A stretch of 64,000 nucleotides of DNA, taken from Agromyces sp. ISL-38. Its GTDB lineage: Bacteria > Actinomycetota > Actinomycetes > Actinomycetales > Microbacteriaceae. Below the pieces are notes generated by a model. That model was not told where the DNA came from. It ran no database searches and saw only the letters and a list, made by a program, of their open reading frames with translations. Below are positions 29,218-36,564 of this stretch, one piece after another; within the stretch, counting starts at the first letter, position 1, and every line of letters starts with the position of its first letter. Where the stretch lies: assembly GCF_018613935.1 (NCBI RefSeq), contig NZ_JAGGPF010000009.1, positions 496,001-560,000 of the forward strand. Direction: 5' to 3'. The translations under genes were made by a program, and so were the position numbers.

Positions 29218-29291
29218 CGCGCTGCTCCGCAGCTCGCGCTGGACCGGCCGGAACTGCAGCGGCGGTCGTGCGAGGTGGGCGCTGTCAGCAC
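29214..29291 (-). CDS. Putative 25-residue leader peptide coupled to araD copy 2
   Basis: GTG at 29291 lies 5 bases after a GAAGGAG site. The frame codes for a Ser/Arg/Cys-containing peptide (LTAPTSHDRRCSSGRSSASC in the middle) and its TGA overlaps the TTG start of araD copy 2. It mirrors the arrangement before copy 1, with a conserved GAAGGAGTC(C/T)CCGTG start. Confidence 0.35.
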   Translation of the reverse strand: MLTAPTSHDRRCSSGRSSASCGAAR

Positions 29292-29337
29292 GGAGACTCC
29301 TTCGTCGATCAGGTTGGGGCGTTCCATGTGCCAGTCA

Positions 29338-29353
29338 ATGTGACCGTTCACAT
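29338..29353 (-). promoter_or_regulatory. Palindromic operator upstream of araD copy 2
   Basis: ATGTGACCGTTCACAT is a 6+4+6 palindrome. It matches the sites before the LacI gene at 29458 (TGTTCACGGTCACA and relatives), so that regulator probably controls both itself and the importer operon. Confidence 0.75.
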
Positions 29354-29457
29354 GGCGACACTCATGTTAGCCACATCATTGAAGCTTCTGTCAACTCCGA
29401 GTCATCACGGATCGGTAACGACGGCCCGAGACGAGCGTTCGGCAACCGAGGTCGCCG

Positions 29458-30477
29458 TCAGAACGCCGGTGCGCCGGTGGTGCCGCGCACCACGAGTTCC
29501 GGCGTGATCGTGCCGCGGTAATCGGGCGCTGCGGGGTCGAGGTCGCCGAGGAGCAAGGCCACGCAGCGGCGGCCCAACTCGGCGAAGTCCTGCCGCACGG
29601 TCGTGAGCGGCGGCCAGAAGTGCGCCGCCTCGGGGATGTCGTCGAATCCGATGATCGAGATGTCGCGCGGGATCTCCAGCCCGGCGTCGCGTATGGCGTG
29701 CATGAGTCCGAGCGCCATCTGGTCGTTGGACGCGAAGATCGCGGTGAAGTCCCGCACCGTCAGCAGCTCACGGCCGGCGTGGTAGCCGAAGTCGGCCGTC
29801 CAGTCGCCGAGGATCGGCGCGGTGGTGGGCACGTCCTGGGCGCTCATCTCCTCGAGGAATCCGCGCATCCGCGCCTCGGCTTCGATCCAGTCCTGCGGGC
29901 CGGCCAGGTGGTAGATGCTGCGGTGGCCCTGTTCGATCAGGTGCCGGGTGGCAGTGCGGGCGCCCGCGATCTGGTCGACGGACAGCGCGTGGTCGGGGTC
30001 TCGTCCGGTCGACTGCAGGCTCACGTAGGGTACGTCGATCGACAGTTGAGCGAGGGTGTCGAACACCCGCACCTGCGGTGCGATGACCACGAGTCCTTCG
30101 ATGCCCTGGGCGGCGAGGTGCGCGAGCCCGTCGGCGATCGAGCGGGCATCCGACGACTCGATGTTGGCGGTGCTCACCCAATAGCCCGAGGCCCGGGCCG
30201 CCTCCTCGATCGCCGCGATGCTCGACGCCGGGCCGTATTGCGTGCTCGACGCCGAGAGGATGCCGATCGTTCGGGAGCGGCTCGTGACGAGCGCACGGGC
30301 GGCGCGATTGGGCTTGTATTGCATGTCGGCGATGACGTCGAGCACGCGCTGCTTCGTCTCGGGCCGAATGCTCGGGTGATGGTTCAGCACGCGCGACACC
30401 GTCTGGTGCGAGACGCCCGCGAGTCGCGCGACATCGCGGATGCTCGGGGCACGCCCCCGCTGCGGCTCCACTGTCAC
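29458..30477 (-). CDS. LacI family regulator of the ChvE/GguAB operon
   Basis: A 339-residue LacI protein: HTH SIRDVARLAGVSHQTVSRVL at residues 12-31, hinge ARALVTSRSRTIGIL, sensor domain with ASSTQYGPASS, FASNDQMALGLM and FDDIPEAAHFWPPL. It lies upstream of araD2-chvE-gguAB on the same strand with its own operator-rich promoter. Its recognition helix equals that of the two other LacI proteins, yet its nearby palindromes differ from theirs. Confidence 0.93.
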   Translation of the reverse strand: MTVEPQRGRAPSIRDVARLAGVSHQTVSRVLNHHPSIRPETKQRVLDVIADMQYKPNRAARALVTSRSRTIGILSASSTQYGPASSIAAIEEAARASGYWVSTANIESSDARSIADGLAHLAAQGIEGLVVIAPQVRVFDTLAQLSIDVPYVSLQSTGRDPDHALSVDQIAGARTATRHLIEQGHRSIYHLAGPQDWIEAEARMRGFLEEMSAQDVPTTAPILGDWTADFGYHAGRELLTVRDFTAIFASNDQMALGLMHAIRDAGLEIPRDISIIGFDDIPEAAHFWPPLTTVRQDFAELGRRCVALLLGDLDPAAPDYRGTITPELVVRGTTGAPAF

Positions 30478-30500
30478 GGCGACCTCGTTCGGATTTCGGC

Positions 30501-30581
30501 ATGTTCACGGTCACACACGCCGGCGTGACCATTATGCACAGTTCCGAACGGAATGTGACTGTCACACATGTGACGTCACAT
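30501..30581 (-). promoter_or_regulatory. Cluster of TGTGAC-type palindromes upstream of LacI gene
   Basis: TGTTCACGGTCACA (30502-30515), TGTGACTGTCACA (30554-30566) and the perfect palindrome ATGTGACGTCACAT (30568-30581) lie just before the regulator start at 30477 and the end of the MFS gene. Autoregulation by the LacI protein is the simplest reading. Confidence 0.72.
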
Positions 30582-30586
30582 CGCCG

Positions 30587-32065
30587 CTATGAGCCGGCGG
30601 ATGCCCCGGCCCCCGGCCGCACGCGCTGCGCGAGCACGACCGCCACCACCGCGATGGCGACGCTGACGGCGAACTCCGCCGTGAATGCACCACCCACCAC
30701 GGCGCTCGCCGCGAGTGCCGTGATCGCGAGCGCGACGGATGCCCCGAGCGACTCGCCGATCGAGAGCGCCGCACTGTTGAACCCCTGCGACGACACGGGC
30801 GAGAGGCTCAGCACGGCCACCGAGAAGCGCGGATACATGAAGCCCATCGCGCCACCCGCAAGGGTCCACGCGGCGAAGGCGATGACCGGCGTGAGCATGA
30901 ATGCGGCGACGAGGAGCACCACGACGAGCGATGCGGCGAGCAGCGCGGCTCCGATCTGCACCGCTTGCGTGTTCGACACCCGGTCGCCCAGGCGACCCTG
31001 CAGCCATGAGGCGGCTGCCCAGCTGACGCCCGCCCCGGTGAGCACCGCGCCCGCGAGGCTCGGCGAGAACTCGTACCGCTCGATGAAGAGGTACGGGAGG
31101 TAGATCTCGGAGCCGAAGAACGCACCCGCGACGATGAGCCGCAGCAGCACCGTGGCGGGCATGCCCCGCACGGCACGCAGGGTGCCCACGGGCATGAGCG
31201 GGCGCGCCGCGACCACGACGAGGCCGATCGCCATGACCGCGATGTTCCAGCGCCATGGCTCGGCGAACTCCTTCGAGAGTGAGAGCGCGAGGGCCGCGAC
31301 CGCGGTGAGCGCCGACCAGCCGACCCGGCCGAGACTCCAGCGCACCGTCGGATCGCCCTGCACCTGGTCGCGCACGCGCAGGATCGGCGGCAGCATCATC
31401 GCGGCGGCGGGCAGCATGAGCCCGATCACGCCGAGGAACACCCAATGCCAGCTCACGGTCTCGGCGACGATGCCGGCGAGCGCCGGGCCGATGATCGAGG
31501 GGATGACCCAGGCCGCCGCGAACCCGGCGAACACCCGTGCCCGAAGTTCCTCGGGATACACCCGCGCGACGATGACGTAGAGCGGCACGATCACGGCGGC
31601 GCCGCTCAAGCCGTGCACGAACCGGCCGACGATGAACACACCCATCTCGGCCGCCGTGCCCGCGATCAGCAGGCCGACCACGAAGAGCAGCGCCGAGACG
31701 ACGAGCGACGGCAACGGCCCCGACCGGTCGGTCCAGTTGCCGGCGAGCACCATGCCGATGATGCCGGCCGCGAGCGGCACGGCGAACGCGAGGGCGAAGA
31801 ACTCCATGCCGTCGAGGTCACGGGCGACGAGGGGCATCACGGTGGTGACCGCCATCGCCTCGAACGCGGCGAGGAAGATGAGCGAGAACATGCCGATCGA
31901 CAGCCACCGGTAGGGCAGGGAGAGCGGCCCGCTGCCATGCCCGGCGGGGCGTGTCGACGGGCGTGTCGACGGGTCTGTCGCGGTGGCGGAACCGAGCGGC
32001 TCCGCGTCGTCGTTGACGCGGAGCTCAGCCGTGCGCGGGTTCGGTTCCGTCATCGGTTCACTCAC
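30587..32065 (-). CDS. MFS transporter
   Basis: A 492-residue major facilitator with 12-14 membrane helices after a polar N-terminal region of about 50 residues. Motifs include MPLVARDLDGMEFF, GNWTDRSGPLPSL (motif A region) and GRFVHGLSGAAVIVPLYVIV. The pattern suits a drug- or metabolite-exporting family, and no substrate can be named. Its end lies only 6 bases from the operator cluster of the downstream LacI gene. Confidence 0.9.
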   Translation of the reverse strand: MSEPMTEPNPRTAELRVNDDAEPLGSATATDPSTRPSTRPAGHGSGPLSLPYRWLSIGMFSLIFLAAFEAMAVTTVMPLVARDLDGMEFFALAFAVPLAAGIIGMVLAGNWTDRSGPLPSLVVSALLFVVGLLIAGTAAEMGVFIVGRFVHGLSGAAVIVPLYVIVARVYPEELRARVFAGFAAAWVIPSIIGPALAGIVAETVSWHWVFLGVIGLMLPAAAMMLPPILRVRDQVQGDPTVRWSLGRVGWSALTAVAALALSLSKEFAEPWRWNIAVMAIGLVVVAARPLMPVGTLRAVRGMPATVLLRLIVAGAFFGSEIYLPYLFIERYEFSPSLAGAVLTGAGVSWAAASWLQGRLGDRVSNTQAVQIGAALLAASLVVVLLVAAFMLTPVIAFAAWTLAGGAMGFMYPRFSVAVLSLSPVSSQGFNSAALSIGESLGASVALAITALAASAVVGGAFTAEFAVSVAIAVVAVVLAQRVRPGAGASAGS

Positions 32066-32120
32066 TCGATCGAGGCGAGAACCTCAACCGTGCTCGAGGT
32101 CGAATGGTGTGAGCACAAGC

Positions 32121-32951
32121 TCAGAACTCCTCATGCGTGTCGGGATCGGCGCCCCAGAGCCGGCCGCGGGCGAGCGACGAGATCGCCTCGACCTCGTCGT
32201 TCGTGAGCTCGAACCCGAACACGTCGAAGTTCTCACGCTGGCGCGCGGAATCAGCCGACTTCGGAATCGGCACGGTCTCGAGCTCGAGGTGCCAGCGCAG
32301 CACCGCTTGGGCCGGCGAGACGTGGTGCTGGGCCGCGATCTCGGCGACGATAGGCTCCGCGAACAGGTCGCGGCCCTTCGCGAGCGGGGTCCAGCTCTCG
32401 GTGCGGATCTCATGCTCGTCGTGGAACGCGCGAAGCTCAGCCTGCGGCAGGTAGGGGTGCAGCTCCACCTGGTTCACGACCGGTGTGACGCCGGTCTCAT
32501 CGATGAGTCTCGTGAGCATCGCCGGCGTGAAGTTCGAGACGCCGATCGAACGCACGAGCCCCTTTTCGCGCAGGGAGATCATCGCCCGCCAGCTCTCGAG
32601 GTACTTGTCGACGCGCGGAAGCGGCCAGTGGATGAGGTAGAGGTCGACCCAGTCGAGGTCGAGGCGGGAGCGCGACTGCTCGAAGCTCGCGAGCGTCTCG
32701 TCGAACCCGTGATGGCGGCCGGGGAGCTTCGTCGTGATCACGAGGTCGCTGCGGTCGACGCCCGAGCGACGGATCGCCTCGCCCACCTCTTCCTCGTTGC
32801 CGTAGTTGTAGGCCGTGTCGATGAGCCGGTAGCCGGCGCTGATGCCCGCCGTGATCGCGTCGATGCCCGCCTGGTCGTTCAACCCGAATGTTCCGAGGCC
32901 GATGGCCGGAATCGAGTTGCCGTCGCGAAGGGAGTACGCGGGAGCAGTCAT
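32121..32951 (-). CDS. Aldo/keto reductase
   Basis: A 276-residue NADPH-dependent oxidoreductase with the catalytic tetrad in order: Asp and Tyr (LIDTAYNYGNEEEVG), Lys (VITTKLPG) and His (YLIHWPLP). The cofactor-binding end has IPKSADSARQRENFDVFGFE. GAGGATGGAACA precedes the ATG at 32951; the frame to 32969 adds six residues without a site. The substrate is unknown, and the class is of the 2,5-diketogluconate reductase type. Confidence 0.93.
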   Translation of the reverse strand: MTAPAYSLRDGNSIPAIGLGTFGLNDQAGIDAITAGISAGYRLIDTAYNYGNEEEVGEAIRRSGVDRSDLVITTKLPGRHHGFDETLASFEQSRSRLDLDWVDLYLIHWPLPRVDKYLESWRAMISLREKGLVRSIGVSNFTPAMLTRLIDETGVTPVVNQVELHPYLPQAELRAFHDEHEIRTESWTPLAKGRDLFAEPIVAEIAAQHHVSPAQAVLRWHLELETVPIPKSADSARQRENFDVFGFELTNDEVEAISSLARGRLWGADPDTHEEF

Positions 32952-33011
32952 TGTTCCATCCTCACCCACCCGCGCTGTTGATGCCAGCAGGCACCGCGCG
33001 CGGCGGGTCGG

Positions 33012-33950
33012 CTAGGACGCGGGAACCTCCGCGAACGCCCGCACCGGGAACGTGCCGAAGCCCTCGATCCGCGGCGGCACCGCCGTGAAGGTCGCGCCCC
33101 GCACGGGCACCTGATCGAGCGCGGTGAGGTGCTCCACGACGTGGATGCCGGCCTCGAGCAGGATCGAGTGCGCAGGCCGCTCGCCGCCGCTCTCGGTGTC
33201 GTCGATGTTGAGCGCGTCGATGCCCACGATGAGCACGCCCGCGTCGGCGAGGTGCCGCGCGCCCGCCTCGGTGAGGAACGGCGACCCGTGCAGATACTCG
33301 GGGCGGTCGAAGTGGCGGCTCCAGCCGGTGTGCAGCAGCACGGCCGTGCCGGCGAGCTCACGATCGAAGAAGACCTCGGCCGGGATGCCGCGGCTCGCTG
33401 CATCCGTCAGCCGGAAGACCTCGGCGGGAACGCCCACGAGCGTGTCGAGCTCGAGGCTCGCGAGGTCGCCGCCGCCCTCGTAGCGGTGGAACGGGCTGTC
33501 GAGGTAGGTGCCGGTGTTGCCGATCATCGTGATGATGTCCATCGCGAACTCGGTGCCGGGCGCGTAGACGCTGCGCGACGCCTCACGGGTGAGGTGCGGC
33601 GTGATCGTGGGCGAGGGCAGGCCGGGATAGGTGACGAGCCCTGCGCGGATCGTGTGGCTGAGGTCGACGAGTTCGCCGCGCCGGGCGGCTGGCACAGCAG
33701 ATGCCGCGGCTGCGGCGCCCGCGTCGCCGGCCACGCCGCGCGAACCACGGTGCGCCTCCTCGACGATCTCGAGGTTCGCGAGCTCGACGCGGCCCACGAG
33801 CGCGAGCCCGAGATGGCGCACGAGGAGCTCGGCGATCTCGGCCTCGGTGACGCTCGCCGACGGCAGGTCGAGGCGGAAGCCGTGGGCGCGCAGCCCGCCC
33901 CCGTTCACGAACTCGATCTCGGCGTCGAAACGGGCGCGGTACTCGGTCAC
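33012..33950 (-). CDS. Cyclase family (kynurenine-formamidase-like) protein with extra N-terminal domain
   Basis: 312 residues. Residues about 95-312 form the cyclase/formamidase domain: LVDLSHTIRAGLVTYPGLP, then the metal-site motif as GNTGTYLDSPFHRYEGG. Compared with the usual HxGTHxDxPxH, the first two His are Asn and Tyr, a variant subgroup. Residues 1-75 form a separate small domain (FDAEIEFVNGGGLRAHGFRL) followed by an Ala-rich linker. The GTG start overlaps the TGA of the upstream permease gene (GTGA), so the two are coupled. The permease may import its substrate. Confidence 0.86.
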   Translation of the reverse strand: MTEYRARFDAEIEFVNGGGLRAHGFRLDLPSASVTEAEIAELLVRHLGLALVGRVELANLEIVEEAHRGSRGVAGDAGAAAAASAVPAARRGELVDLSHTIRAGLVTYPGLPSPTITPHLTREASRSVYAPGTEFAMDIITMIGNTGTYLDSPFHRYEGGGDLASLELDTLVGVPAEVFRLTDAASRGIPAEVFFDRELAGTAVLLHTGWSRHFDRPEYLHGSPFLTEAGARHLADAGVLIVGIDALNIDDTESGGERPAHSILLEAGIHVVEHLTALDQVPVRGATFTAVPPRIEGFGTFPVRAFAEVPAS

Positions 33951-35572
33951 TCGGTCTCCTCTGGGGTGGCGGATGCTGCGGCAGGTGTGGCGGAGGTGGC
34001 GCCCGCGAGCACGGTCACGTCGGGTGATCGAGCAGCGCCGCGCGCCCCCGGTGATCGAGTAGCGCCGCGCGAAGCGGCCGCCCCCGGTGATCGAGTAGCG
34101 CCGCGCGAAGCGGCCGCATCCGGTGATCGAGTAGCGCCGCGCGAAGCGCGACGCGTATCGAGATTACCCGCGGTGGCGCGTTCAGACGGAGCCGCGATCG
34201 AGGACGCATCGCTCGAGGCATCCGCTCGCCCACTGCCGCCCCTGCGGACGCGGCGCACGAGCGACACGATCACGGCCGCGACGGCGAGCACGAGCGGCAC
34301 CACGAGGTTCGCCCAGGCGAGCACGAGGAGGCCGGCGGTCATGATGGTGGCGACCACGGCGAGCCACCAGCCGAGGCTCCAGCGGCGCAGCAGGAGCGTG
34401 GCCGCGAGCATGCCGAGGGCGTAGATCGCGACCATGTTGCTCGTGTGGATGAGGATGAAGCCCGTGAGGTCGAGGTCGTTCAGCAGCATGAGGCCGAAGT
34501 ACACGGTGATGAGCACGCCCGTGAGCGCGAGCGCACGACGCGGGATCTCGCCGTCGGCAGCGCCCTTCGCGAAGAACCGGGGCAGGTCGCCGTCACGGCC
34601 GAGCGCGGCCCCGAGCTTGCCGAAGGCCGGCAGGTAGGCGTTCATCACGCCGAACGTGACGATCGCGGCGACGATCGCGATGAGCACCGGCCCGACACCG
34701 GGCATCGTGGTCTCGACGAGGTCGACGAGCGGGGCCTGCCCGTCGCCGGCACGGTCGCCGAGCACGGCCACGGTGACGAACTGCAACGCGAGGTAACCGG
34801 CGCCGACGACGACGATGGCGATTCCCGTGGCGAGCGGGATGGTGCGCCGTGGATTCTTGAACTCGCCCGCGATGTGGGTGCCGACCTCCCAGCCGGCGAA
34901 GGCCCAGACGAACAGGCTGATCGCGAGGCCGACACCGGTCCAGCCGTTCGGCAGGAACGGCTGGAAGTTCGACGTTTCGACCGCCGGGAAGGTGACGGCC
35001 ACGACTCCGACGACGACCGCGAGCAGCAGGCCCGTGAGCACGAACTGCACCCATCCGGCCACGCGCACGCCGAACCAGTTCGCGATGAACGGCGGCACGA
35101 AGACCGCGAAGCCGATGATCGGCACGGCGGAACGGTCGACACCCAGCACTGCGACCACGTACTCGCCGCCGAGGATCGCGAGCACCGGTGCGCCCACGCA
35201 TACGCCGAAGTAGAACCAGTATCCGGTCATGCGCGCAGCGGTGCCGCCGAGGGCACGCCGCACGAAGCTCGCCACGCCCCCGGCATCGGGATAGCGCGCG
35301 GCAAGTGCCGCGAAGGTGCCGGCAAGTGGGATGGACAGCACGAGCACGGCAGCCACCGCGAGGATCGACGCCGGGCCGGCCGCGGCGGCCGCGAGCCCGG
35401 GCAGCACGAGGATGCCGGTGCCGAGCACGCTTCCGATGTAGAGCGCCGTGCCCTGGCCGAGGCCGAGGGTGCCGCCGTGCGTCTTCGCGCCGCCGCCGTC
35501 GGTAGCCGTCGCGGCGGCGGTCGCGGTGGCGGTGGCGGGCTGATTCGAGGTCACCCGCTCACTCTGCCGCAT
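33947..35572 (-). CDS. APC superfamily amino-acid permease with repeat-derived C-terminal tail
   Basis: About 541 residues: a polar Ala/Thr-rich N-terminus, then about 12 membrane helices from ALYIGSVLGTGILVLPGLAA onward, with WAFAGWEVGTHIAGEFKNPR typical of APC transporters. After the last helix (near residue 420) there is a tail of about 115 residues that contains SRGATRSPGAAASRGATRSP, the translation of tandem dispersed repeats at 34020-34165. The start is uncertain: ATG 35572 lacks a good site and GTG 35554 is an alternative. The substrate is unknown. Confidence 0.86.
   Translation of the reverse strand: MRQSERVTSNQPATATATAAATATDGGGAKTHGGTLGLGQGTALYIGSVLGTGILVLPGLAAAAAGPASILAVAAVLVLSIPLAGTFAALAARYPDAGGVASFVRRALGGTAARMTGYWFYFGVCVGAPVLAILGGEYVVAVLGVDRSAVPIIGFAVFVPPFIANWFGVRVAGWVQFVLTGLLLAVVVGVVAVTFPAVETSNFQPFLPNGWTGVGLAISLFVWAFAGWEVGTHIAGEFKNPRRTIPLATGIAIVVVGAGYLALQFVTVAVLGDRAGDGQAPLVDLVETTMPGVGPVLIAIVAAIVTFGVMNAYLPAFGKLGAALGRDGDLPRFFAKGAADGEIPRRALALTGVLITVYFGLMLLNDLDLTGFILIHTSNMVAIYALGMLAATLLLRRWSLGWWLAVVATIMTAGLLVLAWANLVVPLVLAVAAVIVSLVRRVRRGGSGRADASSDASSIAAPSERATAGNLDTRRASRGATRSPDAAASRGATRSPGAAASRGATRSPGARGAARSPDVTVLAGATSATPAAASATPEETE
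34020..34165. repeat. Four tandem GGTGATCGAGTAGCGCCGCG repeats inside the permease gene
   Basis: Units beginning CGGTGATCGAG(C/T)AGCGCC recur at about 36-base spacing, the last ending in GACGCGTATCGAGATT, the usual far end of the dispersed repeat. They are read through on the minus strand as part of the permease C-terminus. Confidence 0.88.
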
Positions 35573-35590
35573 CCCTCGGACATGCGGCGA

Positions 35591-35634
35591 TGGCAGGATT
35601 GACAGTGTTCGTCGAAATCCTGCCAGTCTGTCAA
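35591..35634 (-). promoter_or_regulatory. Interleaved inverted repeats between SPFH and permease genes
   Basis: TGGCAGGATT (35591-35600) pairs with AATCCTGCCA (35616-35625), and TTGACAG (35599-35605) pairs with CTGTCAA (35628-35634). The two pairs are interleaved. On the minus strand the outermost TTGACA could be a -35 for the permease gene. An operator for an amino-acid- or metabolite-responsive regulator is the likely role. Confidence 0.55.
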
Positions 35635-36422
35635 TGCCCGCGAACCTGCGCCACCGCGGCCTCACGGTCGAGGAAGTTCGTGAGCTCCCCGATCGAGGTC
35701 ATGAGCGGCGCGGGGAAGAGCACGAGGGTGTTCTTGTCGACCCCGACCTCGACGAGCGTCTGCAGCGTGCGCAGCTGCAGGGCGAGCGGATGCGCCATCA
35801 TCGTGTCGCTCGCGACACCGAGCTGCGACGCCGCGAGCGCCTCGCCCTCGGCGGCGATGATCTTCGCCCGCTTCTCGCGCTCCGCCTCGGCCTGCTTTGC
35901 CATGGCGCGCTTCATCGAGTCGGGCAGCAGGATGTCCTTCAGCTCGACGAGCGTCACCTCGGCGCCCCACTCCGCGGTGATCAACTCGAGGAACTGCTTG
36001 ATGTCCGCATTGAGCTTCGCGGTCTCGGCGAGCGTCTCGTCGAGGTGGTGCTGGCCGACGACCTTGCGGAGCGTGGTCTGCGCGATCTGGTCGATCGCCG
36101 ACTTCACGTTCTCGATCGCGATCACCGACTTCACCGGATCCACGATCCGGTAGTACGCGACCGCGGAGACGCCGACGCTGACATTGTCACGAGTGATGAT
36201 CCCCTGCGACTGGATCGGCAGCGTGACGATGCGCAGCGACACCTTGATCATCACGTCGACGATGGGAATGATGAAGCGGATGCCGGGCTCACGCACGTTG
36301 TGCAATCGGCCGAAGCGCAGCACCACGCCTCGCTCGTATTGCCTGACGATGCGGACCGACATGAAGAACAGCACGATCGCGAGCACGCCGACGATGATCA
36401 GGGTGACGATGAGGGCCGTCAT
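35631..36422 (-). CDS. SPFH/Band 7 family protein (slipin/stomatin-like)
   Basis: A 263-residue membrane-associated scaffold protein. One N-terminal membrane helix (IVTLIIVGVLAIVLFFMSVR) is followed by the slipin core: RQYERGVVLRFGRLHNVREP, SQGIITRDNVSVGVSAVAYY, TLRKVVGQHHLDETL, then a charged helical region KQAEAEREKRAKIIAAEGEA. GGGAGG lies 8 bases before the ATG at 36422. These proteins form oligomeric rings in membranes; no partner protease gene (NfeD-type) is adjacent. Confidence 0.92.
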   Translation of the reverse strand: MTALIVTLIIVGVLAIVLFFMSVRIVRQYERGVVLRFGRLHNVREPGIRFIIPIVDVMIKVSLRIVTLPIQSQGIITRDNVSVGVSAVAYYRIVDPVKSVIAIENVKSAIDQIAQTTLRKVVGQHHLDETLAETAKLNADIKQFLELITAEWGAEVTLVELKDILLPDSMKRAMAKQAEAEREKRAKIIAAEGEALAASQLGVASDTMMAHPLALQLRTLQTLVEVGVDKNTLVLFPAPLMTSIGELTNFLDREAAVAQVRGH

Positions 36423-36479
36423 CGGACCCACCTCCCGGGCGCCGGTGACGTGCCGTACGCCACTCCCATTCTCCCACCG

Positions 36480-36562
36480 CGGTGGTCGAGTAGCGCCGCT
36501 CAGCGTGTACCCCGGTGGTCGAGTAGCGCCGCGCTGCGCGCGGCGCTACTCGATCACCGGGC
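36480..36562. repeat. Dispersed repeat pair between SPFH and metB genes
   Basis: GGTGGTCGAGTAGCGCCGC occurs at 36480 and again from 36513, the second followed directly by GCGCGGCGCTACTCGATCAC, giving a large palindrome just after the metB stop. It could act as its terminator. Confidence 0.8.
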
Positions 36563-36564
36563 GG

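Noticed and set aside
30501-30581. CRP/FNR-type sites (TGTGAC...GTCACA)
   Set aside because: They resemble CRP sites, but their clustering with the LacI gene and the matching site before araD copy 2 favour the LacI protein; CRP binding cannot be excluded from sequence alone.
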